Below are positions 39,742-51,046 of a stretch of 64,000 bases of DNA, piece after piece. How positions within the stretch are numbered: the stretch's first letter is position 1; every line of letters begins with the position of its first letter. Under the pieces are notes generated by a model. The model had not been told where the DNA came from and made no database searches. It saw only the letters and a list, made by a program, of their open reading frames with translations. Source of the stretch: Lutjanus erythropterus (taxonomy: Eukaryota > Chordata > Actinopteri > Lutjaniformes > Lutjanidae); assembly GCA_020091685.1 (NCBI GenBank), contig CM034598.1:19765745-19829744 (forward strand), in the 5' to 3' direction. Both the position numbers and the translations under genes were made by a program.

Positions 39742-40924
39742 AGCATTTTAACGGTTAGAGGCTGATACACAAATAATTTTTAATTCATCAGTAAATATCT
39801 TTGTAATTCTGCTGCCTTGTGTTGCCTTAAAAACACACATCAAATATGGTTTTTGTGTGACATTTCTTAGTCACTGACATTGTTACACTTCTTTAGAGAC
39901 GGTTGGCAGTGGTTGATTCTTTCTGTTTATCTTAAAGGACACCTTCCAGACAGCCGTGGTAAATAAAAACCCGACAAAAATAAATAAGTAGCACAGGTAT
40001 GTTAGATCAGTTGTGTCTGGTCAGGACGTATATGACTCCATCAACTGAATCCTTATCATACCGGCCAAGCAGGGTACTACTGTTGGTCCAAAGACAACAC
40101 AATAAAACAAAGTTTATGTTCACTCAACCTGCTGTGGCTAACTGACTGCTGCTTTGTCTTTCTTTTATCTACCCTCTCTATATAACTGACTTCTAGCTAA
40201 AACACTGACCTATAAATGCTCAGTGCTCCCATTGGAAACAATTAAAAACATACGCTCGCATCAGGAAAAAAGGTTTATGTTGGATGCAGAATCTAATTCA
40301 TTCATCATCATCAGTGTCACTAGAGTTTGGATCCCACAGTGACGTTACTGACAGAGACAAACTATTAGCCCAGCAACTATAATATCTCTATGAACCACAA
40401 ATCCATAAAGTACACTCACGTTCACAGGGGTGTAAATATAGACAGTGCACTTAGTGCAGCTGCACTGGGGCCCATCAGGAGAGCAGGCCCTTCAACATCC
40501 TTAATGAAAATAGATCGCTGTGGTTAAATGATTTATTTTGGTAAAATAGCAATAATATAGCAATATGTATCAGAATTCTATGCTTATTCTGCATAAACCA
40601 TAAAAACTATAAATGAACTACAAAGAAATATTAAATTAAATGAATAAATTCTTGTTTTCTTTGGTATTTTTGTCATATACAAATATGCAGTGATGATTGC
40701 TTGCTAATATGTAAAGTGATGATGTGTCACTCACACCTCCTCACTCAATGTCACTCACATTCAATTCTACTTGATTAATCCCAAATCCCACTAGAAGTCA
40801 CTTTCATTTTACATTATCATTTAAGACAAACTCTAACAGTAATTTCTATTTCATTGTTCTGCTGAAAAAATTAAACTATTATAACTCAGTGTAGTTCAGT
40901 TAAAGTGTTTATTATGGTCATGGA
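39742..40924. other. No gene seen
   Basis: AT-rich sequence with nothing recognised. Confidence 0.55.
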
Positions 40925-41235
40925 AGGCCCAGTATGTAAGATTTACAGGGATTTCTTGGCAGAATATGTGAGAAATACAGTATAATGTTCATAAGTATGT
41001 TTTCATTAAATTCGCATTTTCATTACCTTAGAATAAGCTGTTTATATCTACAGAGGGTGCAGGTCCTCTTCTGTGGAGTCATCCATGCTGCACGTCCATG
41101 TTTCTACTGTAGCCCAGAGTGGACAAACCACAAAACACTGACTCTGAATACAGACTTTGGTGTTTTGCAGGAGTTTCACAGCCATCATAGATTCTCCTCC
41201 AGGTTTTGAAGGGGAGAATGAAGCTGAACACAAGT
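40925..41235 (-). repeat. Dispersed repeat C, inverted, rearranged
   Basis: CTACTGTAGCCCAGAGTGGA followed by CAAACCACAAAACACTGACT is the complement of the repeat-C core, preceded by the family's outer parts (CCCAGTATGTAAGATTTACA, AATATGTGAGAAATA). Confidence 0.65.
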
Positions 41236-44200
41236 TAAGGTAATTGGTCAGGGGTTGGTTGATAGATTTGGAACCAGTTAAGCAGATCTTCTCATATTAA
41301 TAACACACTGAAGAACCCTGTAAATCACATCCAAATATCATGATTTTTTCTTAATTATCTCCTTAGGAGCCAACATGAGCATATCTCTTAAAATCAGTTA
41401 TACCAGTCATTACTTTGTGAAGCTATCAAATTTTATGATTTGGCTAATTCAGCTTTGTTCAGTGGAGAACAAAGTTGAGGAATAAGTGTTTTTTGGTTCA
41501 TGTGTGTACAGATAATGCTAAAGATTGGAAATATTTCCATTTAAAATCGCTCATTGGAGCCTTTGATTTTCCAATTTAGACACATCTAATATTTCACGTG
41601 GTTCATATGCTTTGTCTAATATTTATGTAATTCTGTTATAAATAATACCTCTAACAATAAGGAGCAATTAATATCATTCATGTTTTTGTTTTGTTCAGTT
41701 TAATTAAAGACTGAGACTGTAAAAGTGGCCCATAGTGCTCCAGCCATTCTTGATCATTTCAACACTGATCAAATCACCAGGAGTATTTGGGGCAGGAGGG
41801 ACAGATTTAATATTATCTGACAGCGTCCTCTTCACTTTTAATTAGAGGGTTAATAATGTTCTCCTGCCGAGCTACCACTCAACCATCTCATGAGCGCTGG
41901 GTCGTTGAGTTCATGGCACATCTTGGATTCATAAAACTGAAACCATCACCTCATCTCAGACTCAGGCTCTATATAGATAATAGTTTTTTCCCGTATGTCT
42001 TTTCTTGTATATTTATCAAATATGCCTGTGTAGGTACAAATCATTTAAACAATTTTAACATTTGGATACAAAATTCTACAACGCCAAAATAAATTATATA
42101 TTCGATTAGAGTTGTAGATTAGATTTGTGATTCCCATTGGAATTTGAGAAAATCCAGGGAATACACAAAATGGCATTGACATATTGACATTATCTGCACT
42201 GGTATATTGTTTTTTTAGGTGACCAAAAAGTAATCAAGTAATCCACCTACAGTGTTAAAATTGGGCCTTTTCATACATGACAACACATGGGGAAAAATAC
42301 TACAGTAATCCTATATACATGCTGCTGCTGTACATTGAAATGATTACAAGAAAAAGAAAGTAATTTTCTCTTAATGTAAAAAAATTAAAGTTTCCTCAAA
42401 GCTGACAAACTGCCAAAAATAATCCAGTGACATGCAGCAGTGAAACTACAGTACAGTATATTTTATGCACAACTGTGCTGTGTTACAGTCTATTTGAATC
42501 AGATTAATTCAGTTTGTAAAGTGTGTGACTCAACTGTAAAATTCAGAAAAAAAAAAAAGCTGTCCATTTCATTACGTTATATTTATGTGATAAATATGCA
42601 AAGGTAAATTAGTTAGTAATCTGTATGAGAAATAAAGAAAAAATGTTATAATGATCAATCAATCAATTTGACCTGGACAGACATGATCACAATAAGAGGT
42701 TTCTATTGTAATATTTTTACTATACTGAATAAAATACGCTCTGAAGTGTGAAGTCAGAAGTTTGAGAGATGAGAAATGAGAAATGCTAAATAAAGCAAAC
42801 ACAAACTGATAAGTTTAAATTTTCAAAAAATAAATGTTCAGGATGTGCAGGACATGTGTCTTTTTATCACATTAAAAAGTTTACAGGAAGCCACATGTGC
42901 AGAATAAAGTGTCCAGACACACAGTTTAATGTCAGATTGATCTAAATCGCTGGTTTGCGCTTCTGTGGCTGCTGGTCTCATGTTGTTTTCTACTTTTTCC
43001 TCCAGTCCTGCTGTTTATGTTCTGTTCTGTTTATGTTCTGCATGTCATGGTGACCAAGTGGAAGCCAGTGTGTCATGTAGACGTCAGATTCCTTCTTTTC
43101 TCACAAACCAGTGTTTTATTGTAGACTGCATTTTGGTTGTTTACTTTGGAAACACTTACTCTTCTTAAATGTATGAATTTTAGTCCCATATTATGTAAAT
43201 TGTTGTGTCCTCTGTTTCACTGTGGTTGCTCACAAACCTACACAAAATGTCACTCAGTGGTTTTTCACTGCAGTGTAACATCATGTTTGCACAACATTGG
43301 CATGTGTAAACACGGTGCATAGAGACTATGGCCAAATAAATATTGGAATTAATGGAATGTATCAACACATTATGCAAGATTTATTGTCAACATGAAGCTT
43401 GAATTATTTCCCAACTCAGCTCAAATTGCTTATGGCCCAGAGGTTAGCACAATTCCCACTGTACATACACACACAGTTATTATTGTAATCTTTACTTGGT
43501 GTGTATGTAATTCTGCTTTTTGTCGTAGCGACAAATCTATTTATCAAAACATTTGAGAAATTGTAGGCATTAACATGATGCTGCATAGTTTAAAATAATG
43601 GCCACAAATGGCTCTGAATAAGGATAATCATGCTGCTCAAACTCCTGTTTAAACAAGAATAAAATAAACATTCGGTGCGTGCTACGTAACTGAAGTGAGG
43701 AATGACTGCATTAGCTGGGATTCAGTAATGTCTAAAATGCTGTAAAAACAACTGTCATAAACAGCCAGCACATGATAACAGCAGCAGCAACACAGAAAGC
43801 ATTAATGTGCATATTTTAAATCAACCACCCACCTTGCCCTGCAGGAAGAGAGCTTGTTTTGCCCCCAAAACTCCATCTGTTTCATTCGTCTCTCTCTCTC
43901 TCTCGGTCTCTCTCCTCCACTTCAGCTGCATTCAATACAAATGTGTTTGTGCTGCAAAAGATGCAATTATGCGAGCGCAGCACATATACAGAGGAGAATT
44001 TAAAACTGTTTACCCTGGTTGATTTAGTTTTCTGCAATACGTTGGCATGCATTCTGATAGCAGTCGTTTTTCATTCATGATGAGAACTTTGCAAAATACT
44101 TTTGAGACCATTTAAGTGTTTGAGAATTTTTCAAACTTCACATATAATGTTTGATTTTTTTTTTCACTCTGTGTCAAATACTGGAAGCTTCTATATTGTC

Positions 44201-45380
44201 GCAAGCTGTCATTCTCCACTTTTCTGTCTGTATGCAAAGTATGCAGCCGAAAAGTAGAGCAGGTCAGTTTAGCAGGGAGAGCAGGGACAAAAGTATATAT
44301 GTTTCCCTTTTTGCACAGAAATGCATTTATTTAGAGTACATTGTTGCACATTGTTACTTTGTCACTCTCCTTTTGGACAAAAGTAACACAGGCTTAAAGT
44401 AACAGTTGGATACACTGATCATAGAACAAGTACTTAATATATCCAGCTCATAATGCTCATTACTGCTCCAGTTAATAAAACATGAAGTTGTACCCCTCAA
44501 TAAATTATTTAAAAAATAAAATATGTAATTAAAAAAATATATTTAATAGAAACCAGCTTCACTTTTGAAATAATTCACGCCTAAACACTTTTTGAAAGTC
44601 TTGTGTATGCCCCTCTCTATCTATTCTGCTCAGTGGCATGAACATGGAGTGTGTGTCACTTTCCTGTCAAGTAAAAACAAGTGCCAGGCCGGTGAATGTG
44701 TGTATGTTTGTGGCAAACACTTCAGGTTAGTTACTGATGTTACTGAGTAAATGACGTGTGCTGATTGTCCATTTAGATCGAAGTGAATCAGTAAAGACTC
44801 TCAGTGATGGTGTAATTATAGTTTTTACTGTGAAAATTTGGACTTTGGTTTGATTGTCCACTTGAAAGACTGCCTGGAGCCAATGGCATCTTAATAATTG
44901 ACATTAGCTGAGTTGACCTTCCCTCTAACAATGAACCTTGTAAACAGCACAAAGTAATAAAGGAAGTCCAGCAAAAAAACAACCTGTTTTCTACGTCTCT
45001 AAACTCATGGTAGAAGGTCATGTAAGAAGCACAAACTGCAATCAAAATTTAGACTGCAGTTCCATTTCATTTTGCCCTCCGCCCACCACTGTTGGTCCTC
45101 ACCTTATCCTTGAACACGTCTTGCAAATATATTAAGCAAAGAAATATATATTTAATAATAGCAAGTGAAAAGTAATACCTTGTTACTTTTGTCCCTCTTC
45201 TTTTTTTATAAGCTTCACCCTGGTTAGCACAAACAATAAGCTAACATGACAAATTAAACCTTCACTGGTACTTAGCCAATGCATAGGTCTCACAAATGAT
45301 ATGTAATCTTCAGCAAATAAACAGTATCTTAAAACAGAAAACACATCCTTTTTATATGTTTTACTTTCCAAGTGAAAAAG

Positions 45381-45433
45381 TTTTCTCTTGTAACTTCAGG
45401 GTATGTTCCTGACTTTCATGTTACAAGAGAAAA
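45381..45433. repeat. Short perfect inverted repeat (hairpin)
   Basis: TTTTCTCTTGTAAC at 45381-45394 is the exact complement of GTTACAAGAGAAAA at 45420-45433, a 14-bp stem with a 25-base loop. It could be a tiny MITE remnant or a structured site. Confidence 0.8.
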
Positions 45434-47416
45434 GCTCTGTGTTGCAACCATCCCACTATACTTTCATCCTTGCTCTCCTCCACTTTAAATTAAATGGCAG
45501 AGAAAGATTGCGGTAGTAATTATGCCCCAGTGTGTGAGTTCAATTTAAATTCTGAACAACTCGTAACATTTCAGCTGCTGATGCAGTGAGAGGTGACCTG
45601 GACTGCACTGAGAGATGCTCACGTCCTCACCTCCATTACTGTTTAACAAGCTACCTGACCAGTTGTGGCTGACACACCTCTCCTAATGCTCCCTCTTAAA
45701 GCACAAAAGGATTTTAGATATTACACTTCACCACACTTAAATACATTTTACCTCGCTCTGCCATGATCACTGATGTCTGATCCCACCATAGTATGTGCGG
45801 GCATGCCGATCTATCATCGTATAAGGTTACTGCACTGAAAACAAAGGATCTCATTCAAATGCATCGTCATGATTCCATTAAGCTCGGCCATACCTTAGTT
45901 ATTAGAAGAATCAATGCAAACACAGAAAACAAAACGTGCATTACATGGATATTACATGTCATTAGCGGCAAACCAGATTCATGGCAAAGAAGTAAAAGAC
46001 ACTTGGCTGTGCACCTTCTGCAGGTTTGGGTAAACATGTCATCCCAACAGGCGCACACAACACAGCGCTGACTTGCAGCAACAACCAGCGGCAGAACAGT
46101 GTGGCTAAATAATAATGGATCATTTTAGATTTGTTACTGTCTTTAATATTTTAGAAACAATGAATACATAACTAGTCTTGTCCTACAAGCTTTAGCAAAA
46201 TTATCCATGAGTGACTTTTCTTTTGGAATTCATGAATCCAATTTATAAACCAAGTCATTTCACACATGGCTGAGGTTTGTGGACATGATTAACACCTACA
46301 ACATAGTTGCAGCTTTTGTTAAATGTAGTTATTTTTATTATCATTTAGGTTTACATATGTCGATACTGAATTTTACCATCTTCTGTTGAGAGAAGGGAGA
46401 CATATGGAAACAAAATAATTCTTTATTTAACAGTTCTCCTTATATGTGGTGCTGGTGCAGCAAGTTATCTAGCTTCATTTTCTTTGTATTGATAGTTTCT
46501 GAGTGGGTTTGGCCATTGTTCTTAATCATTAACACTGGTGCTGGAATAAGGGAGACATTGAGACTCTTAACCCCCGCAACTATCAGGTGGTAATGATCTC
46601 TAAGTCAGGTATTATGGTCATGTAATGTTAGCAATAATGTTAATCAGTTAAATTTTTACACACCTATTTCTCTAGATGAGGCTGTCATCAATTATTAATC
46701 TATTTGTATGTTAGTAGGCATACTGGATGTAAATACCCTTTTTTTTATAAGGCATGAATTTTGGTTCTCTTTCTAACCATATTAGGAAATATGTTGACCG
46801 GTTGGTTGATTGATTAGAGTGCAACAGGTCTTGAGTGAAAAACTTAAGGGTCTGTATCAACAGGAGGGAACATCAAGAGGACGTTCCCTTTGAATCTGCA
46901 CCCCTTGACCTTAATTTGTAATGTAAGAAGAAATGTTACTCAGAGGAGCACCATAGAAGAACCATATTTTGGTTGGAAAAAATGTGGAAAAAGTTAACTA
47001 GCCTACAATATCCAGTGTTTGGTTCAGAACAAAACTGGAGATGGAAATCTGCAGTTTCATAATAGTGCCTATAAGCTGTGACATTTTTCCACAAAACTCC
47101 CAGTAATGATGTCTATGGATCATAACTCTGACTAATTGTACTGTGATCCCTTTGAGAAAATGCTCACAACATCTAACACAGCAAGAAACAGCTGTTGACA
47201 GATTATTGCTGCGTCAGCACCTGGGCAGTGAAGGAAAATGCTTCGGAAGCAAAATCTGAGAGCTCGAGGGGTCAATGGGTTCGGGCAATTAGCTATTGAA
47301 GAATGTGATGTGACTTCAGCCCTATGTGAGGAAAGTTGTGCTTAAATGGCAGAAAGAAATAACTTTTTAGTCTCTGAGGGGAGTGTAGGATTAACTTCCT
47401 CATACTGCACAAAGAC

Positions 47417-47417
<1 letters not shown>

Positions 47418-47454
<37 letters not shown>
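47418..47454. repeat. CA microsatellite
   Basis: This is an AC run of about 18 units. Confidence 0.98.
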
Positions 47455-47457
<3 letters not shown>

Positions 47458-47959
47458 CCTTATGCCATTTGCAGAGAAATGTGCAGTAAATAAATGTGAA
47501 TGAGTGTAAGTTGGGACATAACACATTCCACTGGATCACAGTAAGCACATGAGAAAAAACGAAAACAGAAATAACATCATTTTGCAAAGTCTTCCAGTTT
47601 GGAGAAGCAGCAGGCGTGACAGTGTAGGAAGCTAAGTAATGAACTGCTGTGGTCAGGGGCAGCTGCAAAACATATTTAAGCCACAAATCAATATCAGCTT
47701 AAGTGTATTGAGAAAAAAATCCCCTTCTTTACTTTGGTGTCAGACAGCCTTTTCTGATGGGAAATTAACAAACTAATAGATCAAGGCAGCAGTAGGTTCT
47801 TTGAGGTAAAACTACTGATTTCACCTCTGGAGTTTAGAGACAGCAGTATTTGTCTTATATAACATAAGTTTCTCATTAGAAATAGGCTGTCCAATAGCAA
47901 AGTAAAGCAGGGAAAATATTCCTAATATGATATAATTTTTTGGTGGACCTTTTTATAAG

Positions 47960-48125
47960 TGGCTAAAATCCTTTACGTTGCTGACCCTGTCTACAGCAGT
48001 TCACTGTTTACCTTCCACGCTGGTACTCTTCGCCGCTTCTTCAAACTGGGGGTGAATTGACCATCATCTACTGGGGATACAGACTATTGATAAGTACCTC
48101 ATACAGCCCCATTTCAAGTAATGTA
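47960..48125 (+). repeat. Probable dispersed repeat fragment
   Basis: GTTCACTGTTTACCTTCCAC, CTTCTTCAAACTGGGGGTGA, CATCTACTGGGGATACAGAC and AAGTACCTCATACAGCCCCA resemble a repeat I associate with fish genomes. No second copy is in this window. Confidence 0.45.
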
Positions 48126-50452
48126 AGTAATCATTTTAGTAAAATGTGCTATTTTTATCTGAAAATAATGACTGAGCAATAATTATGAAAGCAGGGAGCC
48201 CTGGCAGCTCCAAGACATGAAGCCTTGGCAGGACCATGACCTGATCCTGCTGGACTCGAGCACTGATCCAAACTGCAGTTTCCCCTGCTGAATCTCACAC
48301 TCACAGATAATCAGCACTCCGATCAGCTCTCACCCAGAGAAGACAACGGGTGTGTTTCTGGGAGCGCATGCAGGAGTGAGTGTCATGGTAGATTCTCGTT
48401 CCTGGCTCCCCTCCCTCCCTGCTCAGGCAGCTCTCGAATGCCTCCGAGGTTCAAATTAGACTCAGCAGGATGATGCAAACCCTGTCCAGACTGCCATGTC
48501 TGGTGTCTCCTTTAAAACACCAAAACTTTAAAGAGCATGGCAGGCTCGGAGGAGTGTGATGAGATGACAAAGAGGACATAACATCCTACTGAAAAGTTCT
48601 TTAAAGTAAGACACACAAGAGTGAATGAGCTGTAAATTTGCCAGCAGAGACTAACAGAGTAGTTATTTATTGCATGTCTTTCATGTATCACATCCAGCAC
48701 TTGTCAAAAGGTCATTCCTTTATCTGTCACCTAAAAAAGTGAAAGTGAAAGAGCCTGACTTTATTCTCTCATTAAATCAAAAGACTTCAGAAAGGCGACA
48801 TCTCTTAAACGCATGATCAACTGTTACAGTGCAACAGAGAAAACACAGCACATATTCACACATTCAGCAACACCTCCCAAGTGTGCATAGCCTCCCATCT
48901 AGACACACATACACACAAAAACACTGCAGCACACACACATAAGCTAAAACACATTGATACACTCCTTTGTAGATAACATCAAGAAGCTAATGTGATGATT
49001 TTTTGAATCCTTTGTAGTGTCTGCATGTATTCAGTCGCCCACTTACGCTTATATAACAAGTGAGTACATGGTATTTTAATATTCTGATCAAACATTTAGC
49101 CACGTGTTATGAGACTGTTTTATCAATAGACTCTGGGCTAACAACAGTGAATTAGTGTTACAGTGCTTTGTTTTATACTCCTCCTAACATAAGTCTTTAT
49201 GCCAGACTACATGATGTCAGCCCAATAATAGCCTGAACCAACAAACATAGGGGAGTAGCAAGTTAGATATTTTTTTGCCTTGCACATTGTGTTCCATACA
49301 TTGTGACACATATAGATGAATGATGGATATGTGATGGATGACATCACAGCTCCCCAAAAGTGAGGCCACTGCCCCATGATGACTGGCTACAGTATAACAC
49401 ACAGGCAAACTGAAAAAGTGATGTTCAAGAAGTGTTCATTTATCTGATAAGTTTGGGGTTTTTTTTTAGTTTATGATGCTACAAAAGGAGGTTTCACTGC
49501 ATGACTGATACCGCGGCTCCAATGCTGAACACTACTGAGTTTATACAGTGGGAGGAAGTGGAAAAGTGTTGTTCATCTTTATTTTGCAGCCAGTGGTTCC
49601 ACAAGGCAGCTGGTATCACATACATTGCCATTGTCTGTTTACATTATTGTTCTCAAAAGTCGTCCCTCGCTCCCGTTTCCCGGTGACATCACATTGTTAA
49701 AGACTGCAAGCTATGAGTGCTCAGGGACCAACATGGAGTCTGTCATGTCCTCCGGCAAATAATTTATGACTATAATCATCTAATTTGACACGGTGACCAT
49801 CTTAAAACCAAAACATATTGTGTAGTTTGAATCTGGCATTATGTAAATGACTGAACATTCACTAAATATGGTTACTGACTGATCACTGGTCTTTGCAAAA
49901 CATGGCTCTGTAACGCCACTGGTAACTGAAAACTTCCTATATGTTTTTTGACAGTTGACAAAAAAATTCCTTTAAGGTCCATTTAAGTAACTCCTCTGAA
50001 GCTTTTAATCATATCATATCATAGTTTCCCCAGTTGGACAAGAGTCGAACATTGATGAAAAGTCCTTGAAGTGCTCATTCAAAACAGAAAAGTCAACATC
50101 TGCATTTCTATGACAACTGTACAAACTCTGTCTGCTGATGATGATCATATAATCAGATAGAAAAACTACATAATGGAGCTAAAGGTGAGATCTTTTGTCA
50201 TCATCATGACATATTAATCACAGCTCATTGCTGTTTGGTTTTTGCCTCCAGCTGCAGAGCTCAGTCGATTCTCAGTGGCTGTTTTCCAAGTTTAAATTTC
50301 ATACTGAGCTCATGAGCCCAGTCATCAATCAATCAATAATCTGAAATGGGTTAATCTACAAGGCATTATATATAAAATGGCTTTTGTCAATCTTACTTCT
50401 CCCAAAATGTGGACAGAATGGAGTATTAAACAGCCTTCTGTTCTCAGTTTGA
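48126..50452. other. Downstream flank and 3' UTR region of slc34a1
   Basis: A less AT-rich patch at 48180-48480 has no frame. The 3' UTR of slc34a1 should occupy some of 50452 downward, but its end cannot be fixed by eye. Confidence 0.45.
49500..49640 (+). repeat. Dispersed repeat E, fragment
   Basis: TACAGTGGGAGGAAGTGGAA, TTCATCTTTATTTTGCAGCC and AGTGGTTCC correspond to the right part of copies at 14931 and 38725. It lies just beyond the 3' end of slc34a1. Confidence 0.6.
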
Positions 50453-51046
50453 CTACAGTGGAGTGCTGTTGCACCTCTCTAACCCTTTCAATTTAAGAAT
50501 CCGTACTCCCGGCCTGCTCTCATCCAGGTAGTCCAGGACAGGGTTGTCATAAGCCAGCTCTGCCTTCCTCTGTGTGGACTCTTTCTCCGGGTTAACTGAG
50601 GTCGTCTGTGTCGAAATGTGCTCCTCTTCCTCGTCTCCCAGCCCCGCCTCGTATGTGACTCTACAGCAGACAGTTGCCTTGGTGATCAAGCGGTCGAGTG
50701 GTTTGAGAGAGCGCATCCACTGGGGCAAGAAGTCCCAAGTCTGCAGCTTAGTGGGCAGGTGACGGGGGCTGTGAGCCTGCATCACATTTACCATGGCGAT
50801 GAAGATGGTCACGCCCAGGAAAGGAGCCCCAACACCGGCCATCACCCGCCAGCCTGCCAGCGAGAGGCCCAGCACCAGCGAGGGCAGGAGCAAGAAGCAA
50901 ATGAGAAGGTATAAGACTGCAAACCAGCGGTACTTGGCGGTGCGCTCACCCAAAACACGAGCCATCCGTATCGGCAGACGCATGAAGGGAAGAGGATACC
51001 ACAGCAGGATGCCAAAGACATTGAAGAAGAGGTGACACAGAGCGAT
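50453..51046 (-). CDS. slc34a1: slc34a1 terminal coding exon, last helices and cytosolic C-terminus
   Basis: The exon has 594 bases: 197 codons and a TAG stop. It begins [19 protein letters not shown], then [19 protein letters not shown], two hydrophobic helices ([20 protein letters not shown], and [18 protein letters not shown]), [11 protein letters not shown], and an acidic tail with GDEEEE. It ends NSTPL; T-P-L fits a class I PDZ-binding end, the role TRL plays in mammals. In mammalian NaPi-IIa the last intracellular loop has Lys-Arg where this protein has Glu-Arg (50942-50947). The acceptor is ctgaacag. A 3' UTR should extend below 50453. An ATTAAA-type signal on the minus strand at 50004-50009 is the best candidate I see, but it is weak. 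Confidence 0.95.
   Translation of the reverse strand: MALCHLFFNVFGILLWYPLPFMRLPIRMARVLGERTAKYRWFAVLYLLICFLLLPSLVLGLSLAGWRVMAGVGAPFLGVTIFIAMVNVMQAHSPRHLPTKLQTWDFLPQWMRSLKPLDRLITKATVCCRVTYEAGLGDEEEEHISTQTTSVNPEKESTQRKAELAYDNPVLDYLDESRPGVRILKLKGLERCNSTPL

Larger units (their letters stand above)
41236..47959. other. No gene seen
   Basis: Long quiet stretch. It has a patch at 41700-41870 with TTTTAATTAGAGGGTTAATAA that may be regulatory, the hairpin at 45381, and the CA microsatellite at 47418. Confidence 0.5.

Noticed and set aside
50574-51035. Plus-strand frames opposite the last slc34a1 exon
   Set aside because: They are antisense shadows of a well-supported coding exon and have no family resemblance of their own.
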